Source of the DNA: Pedobacter paludis
Lineage (GTDB): Bacteria; Bacteroidota; Bacteroidia; Sphingobacteriales; Sphingobacteriaceae
Direction of reading: 5' to 3'
Assembly (NCBI RefSeq): GCF_003173575.1
Contig: NZ_QGNY01000003.1
Coordinates: 372,001 to 436,000 of the forward strand
DNA length: 64,000 nucleotides
This document shows, one piece after another, positions 61,823 to 64,000 of the stretch (positions within the stretch are counted from its first letter, which is position 1; every line of letters starts with the position of its first letter). A model generated the notes under the pieces. It worked only from the letters and a program-made list of their open reading frames with translations, was not told where the DNA came from and did not search any database. Position numbers and translations under genes: made by a program.

Positions 61823-61908
61823 GATTTGATTATGCCCCCATTCTTAATTACCAGAAATTCAAACCCAACAATTTTTAAAAAACATTTTTAATCTAATAAT
61901 TTTATCCC

Positions 61909-61916
61909 TACATTTG
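61909..61916 (+). promoter_or_regulatory. -7 promoter box for the yceD-rpmF-plsX-fabH cluster
   Basis: TACATTTG is an exact TAnnTTTG match ending 22 bp before the TTG start codon at 61939. The -33 region is only T-rich. It supports the TTG as the real start since transcription would begin shortly before it. Confidence 0.5.
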
Positions 61917-61938
61917 CAGGCTAAAATTTTACAGTACT

Positions 61939-62469
61939 TTGAACCCACTAAAACAATTTTCATTACCGTTTACCGGATTAAAATTGGGCATTCATCAGTT
62001 TGAATATGAGCTAGATGACACCTTTTTTAATGCTTTTGAGTATTCGTTAATCAAAAGTGGAAATTTGAAAGTAGACCTGGAACTTGAGAAACAAGAGACC
62101 ATGATGCTTTTAAAATTCAAAGTAATTGGAACAGTAAATTTAGATTGCGATAAATGCTTATCTGAATTTCCGCTACCAATAAATTTGTACGAAAGACAGA
62201 TTGTAAAGTTTGCAGAAGCTGAACTGGAAAGCGATGACGATGAAATTATCTCGTTAAGCCGTAAAGAAACTTCAATTGACATATCAGGTCCTTTATACGA
62301 AATGATTAACGTAGCGGTGCCTTATATAAAAAACTGTGAGCAAGCTGATAAAGATTGTGATCAGGAAATGATTGATCGTTTGGAGAAATTATCAATCGAC
62401 AAACAGCACGAAGAAAATGAAGAAAATAGCGACCCACGTTGGGAAGCACTTAATAAGTTAAAAAAATAA
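61939..62469 (+). CDS. YceD family (DUF177) protein
   Basis: A 176-residue protein of the family usually encoded before rpmF; members take part in 23S rRNA/ribosome assembly in plants and bacteria. The cysteine pair LDCDKC at about residues 71-76 and a second pair (NCEQADKDC) are seen. The acidic region ELESDDDEII lies between them. The start is a TTG, supported by the promoter box position and by the lack of an upstream ATG. It is followed by rpmF after 15 bp. Confidence 0.85.
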   Translation: MNPLKQFSLPFTGLKLGIHQFEYELDDTFFNAFEYSLIKSGNLKVDLELEKQETMMLLKFKVIGTVNLDCDKCLSEFPLPINLYERQIVKFAEAELESDDDEIISLSRKETSIDISGPLYEMINVAVPYIKNCEQADKDCDQEMIDRLEKLSIDKQHEENEENSDPRWEALNKLKK

Positions 62470-62484
62470 TTAGATTATATACCA

Positions 62485-62676
62485 ATGGCACATCCAAAAC
62501 GGAAAATCTCGAAACAGAGAAAAAATAAAAGAAGAACGCACTATAAAGCTGTGACTCCTTCTTTGGCAACATGCTCGGCAACAGGTGCTATACACGTACC
62601 TCACCGTGCTTACAACGTTGATGGTAACCTATACTATAACGGTAAATTGGTTATCGAAAATACTCAAATCGGGTAA
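62485..62676 (+). CDS. rpmF: 50S ribosomal protein L32
   Basis: A 63-residue ribosomal protein. The N-terminus AHPKRKISKQRKNKRRTHYK is typical. Only one cysteine is present (TCSAT), so the zinc-binding CxxC pairs found in many L32 proteins are lost; this is a Zn-independent form. It lies between yceD and plsX as in most bacteria. Confidence 0.97.
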   Translation: MAHPKRKISKQRKNKRRTHYKAVTPSLATCSATGAIHVPHRAYNVDGNLYYNGKLVIENTQIG

Positions 62677-62777
62677 TTTTCTTAAAAAATTGTTTGTGTT
62701 TTCAGCGGCTTTAGTCATACCTTAGTCAACTGAAAAATTCAGGATTACACCTGAACTAACACAAACAGATTTTTTCT

Positions 62778-63716
62778 ATGAAAATAGGCCTCGACATAAT
62801 GGGCGGAGACTATGCTCCCAAAGCAATTGTTTTGGGAGCAATAGCAGCTCATCAATCGCTAAACGCTGGTGAACATTTAGTTCTTATCGGCGATACCGAA
62901 CAGATTAAACCCATTCTAGCAGAAGAGGGCTTTAATCCGGATCATTTTGAATACGTTCATACTGATGAAGTAATTGGTATGGGCGAACACCCCACCAAAG
63001 CAATCGTTCAGAAACCAAAATCGAGCATAGCCGTTGGTTTTAATCTTTTAAAAGAAGGCAAAATCGATTCTTTCGCAAGTGCTGGCAACTCTGGTGCGAT
63101 GTTAGTTGGCGCTGTTTTTAGCGTTAAAACTATCCCGGGCATTATCCGCCCATGTTTATGTACAATACTTCCAAAAATTAAAGGTGGCACGGGTTTACTC
63201 CTGGATGTAGGTGCAAATGCGGATTGCAAACCTGATATTTTACTTCAATTTGGAGTTTTGGGAAGTTTATACGCAGAAAATTTATTACAAATAAATACCC
63301 CCAAAGTTGCGTTGATGAATATAGGTGAAGAAGATGAAAAAGGAAATATGCTAAGTATGGCTACCTTCCCTTTGATGAAAGAAACCAATCTATTTAATTT
63401 TGTAGGAAACGTAGAAGGCCGGGATTTGTTTAACGATAAAGCCGATGTTATTGTTTGTGATGGCTTTACAGGAAATGTAATGCTTAAACTAGCAGAGTCT
63501 TTTTATGTACTAACCATTAAAAAAGGATTAAAGGACGAATTTTTTGATCGTTTTAATTACGAACAATATGGAGGAAGTCCGGTTTTAGGTGTTAATGCTC
63601 CTGTGGTTATTGGCCATGGTATTTCTAGCCCATTAGCGGTTAAAAATATGGTGCTCCAATCTAGAGAGATGATTACTACCGGATTGGTAGAAAAAATTAG
63701 AATTGCATTTAAATAA
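62778..63716 (+). CDS. plsX: Phosphate acyltransferase PlsX
   Basis: A 312-residue peripheral membrane enzyme that makes acyl-phosphate from acyl-ACP for phospholipid synthesis. The opening GLDIMGGDYAPKAIVLGA, the middle part ASAGNSGAML and VGANADCKPD, and NIGEEDEKGN are typical. It is followed nine bases later by fabH, the usual lipid-synthesis pair. A 101-bp gap to rpmF contains a TCAACTGAAAAATTC stretch but no convincing terminator. Confidence 0.97.
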   Translation: MKIGLDIMGGDYAPKAIVLGAIAAHQSLNAGEHLVLIGDTEQIKPILAEEGFNPDHFEYVHTDEVIGMGEHPTKAIVQKPKSSIAVGFNLLKEGKIDSFASAGNSGAMLVGAVFSVKTIPGIIRPCLCTILPKIKGGTGLLLDVGANADCKPDILLQFGVLGSLYAENLLQINTPKVALMNIGEEDEKGNMLSMATFPLMKETNLFNFVGNVEGRDLFNDKADVIVCDGFTGNVMLKLAESFYVLTIKKGLKDEFFDRFNYEQYGGSPVLGVNAPVVIGHGISSPLAVKNMVLQSREMITTGLVEKIRIAFK

Positions 63717-63725
63717 TTTATTAAA

Positions 63726-64000
63726 ATGAGTAAAATTCACGCTGCTATTACGGCAGTAAATGGTTACGTCCCAGACTATGTGCTTACAAACGCAGAGTTA
63801 GAAACCATGGTTGATACTTCGGATGAATGGATAACCAGCAGAACAGGAATTAAAGAACGTAGAATTTTAAAGGGCGAAGGTTTAGGCACTTCCGATATGG
63901 CAGTTCATGCAGTAAACGGCTTGCTTAAGAAGAGAGGTATTGATGCCAAGGAAATCGATTTAATTATCTTTTGCACCACCACTCCAGATTTCACTTTCCC
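63726..64000 (+). CDS. fabH: 3-oxoacyl-ACP synthase III, N-terminal part (cut by window edge)
   Basis: The first 91 codons are in the window. They read AAITAVNGYVPDYVLTNAEL and DTSDEWITSRTGIKERRI, the conserved KAS III start, then IDLIIFCTTTPDFTFP. The catalytic cysteine lies beyond the window. The enzyme starts fatty-acid synthesis by condensing acetyl-CoA or branched acyl-CoA with malonyl-ACP. Confidence 0.95.
   Translation, partial: MSKIHAAITAVNGYVPDYVLTNAELETMVDTSDEWITSRTGIKERRILKGEGLGTSDMAVHAVNGLLKKRGIDAKEIDLIIFCTTTPDFTF

Noticed and set aside
1..64000. tRNA, rRNA or riboswitch genes
   Set aside because: I found no cloverleaf ends, rRNA blocks or known riboswitch cores while reading both strands; weak ones could still be missed without a covariance search.

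Overview
The window is AT-rich chromosomal DNA of a Bacteroidota bacterium, most probably a Pedobacter-like member of the Sphingobacteriaceae. The reasons are SusC/FecR/FecI cassettes, carboxypeptidase-regulatory-like TonB receptors, LytTR two-component systems, TonB-CTD/plug satellite proteins, -7 boxes of the Bacteroidota type (TAnnTTTG, sometimes with TTG 17-23 bp upstream), and many short hairpin-bearing intergenic repeats. The genus is inferred from gene content and repeat style, not proven. I saw no tRNA, rRNA, CRISPR array or prophage.

Layout. 1-3489 (minus) is an ECF sigma / FecR anti-sigma / SusC cassette whose sigma and anti-sigma genes are split by a 126-127 bp tandem array. 3664-6709 holds an ArsR regulator with an Old Yellow Enzyme, then pirin with a lone Clp-N-like protein. 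6725-8547 is a second ECF sigma with a membrane-anchored beta-barrel partner. 8746-15362 holds a YxFxxD lipoprotein, HIT protein, GreA, M1 peptidase, OsmC and a hydroxyacid dehydrogenase. 15594-20566 is a tandem pair of TonB-type outer-membrane proteins. 20815-24454 holds a NUDIX hydrolase, a large REP-like array next to a Y1 (IS200/RAYT-like) transposase, PlsC and TraB/GumN. 24469-28435 is a LytTR two-component system divergent from an ABC exporter. 28709-33289 holds an M28 peptidase, a tiny LuxR protein and an unknown four-gene signalling module. 33402-37658 is a BlaI/M56 system in which the M56 protease carries TonB-CTD and plug-like domains, followed by three satellite proteins. 38059-41590 is the three-subunit succinate dehydrogenase/fumarate reductase operon. 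41973-43605 holds small proteins and a cold-shock protein.

43716-53398 (minus) is the most unusual region. It is one co-directional run of an unknown 168-residue protein, LytS-type kinase, LytTR regulator, PqqD-like protein, ATP-grasp ligase, PLP-dependent DAP-decarboxylase-like enzyme, a urea-transporter/M23-peptidase fusion and two TPR proteins, one with a C-terminal barrel. A 21-bp-spaced direct repeat of the kind bound by LytTR regulators lies just upstream of its first gene. An analogous 21-bp-spaced repeat lies between the other LytTR system and its ABC transporter.

53762-64000 is mostly housekeeping: a DegP/HtrA-like protease, DapF, RsmA, PdxA, an MFS transporter with a sulfurtransferase, and the YceD-RpmF-PlsX-FabH cluster that is cut by the window end.

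Across the window at least five intergenic arrays with different unit lengths (about 116-120, 126-127, 134, 148 and 212 bp) each contain short near-palindromes. Two of them share the tag GC(T/C)GGGTAGAAA, and the Y1 transposase adjoins one of these two. The assignments below come from reading motifs; no database search was run.
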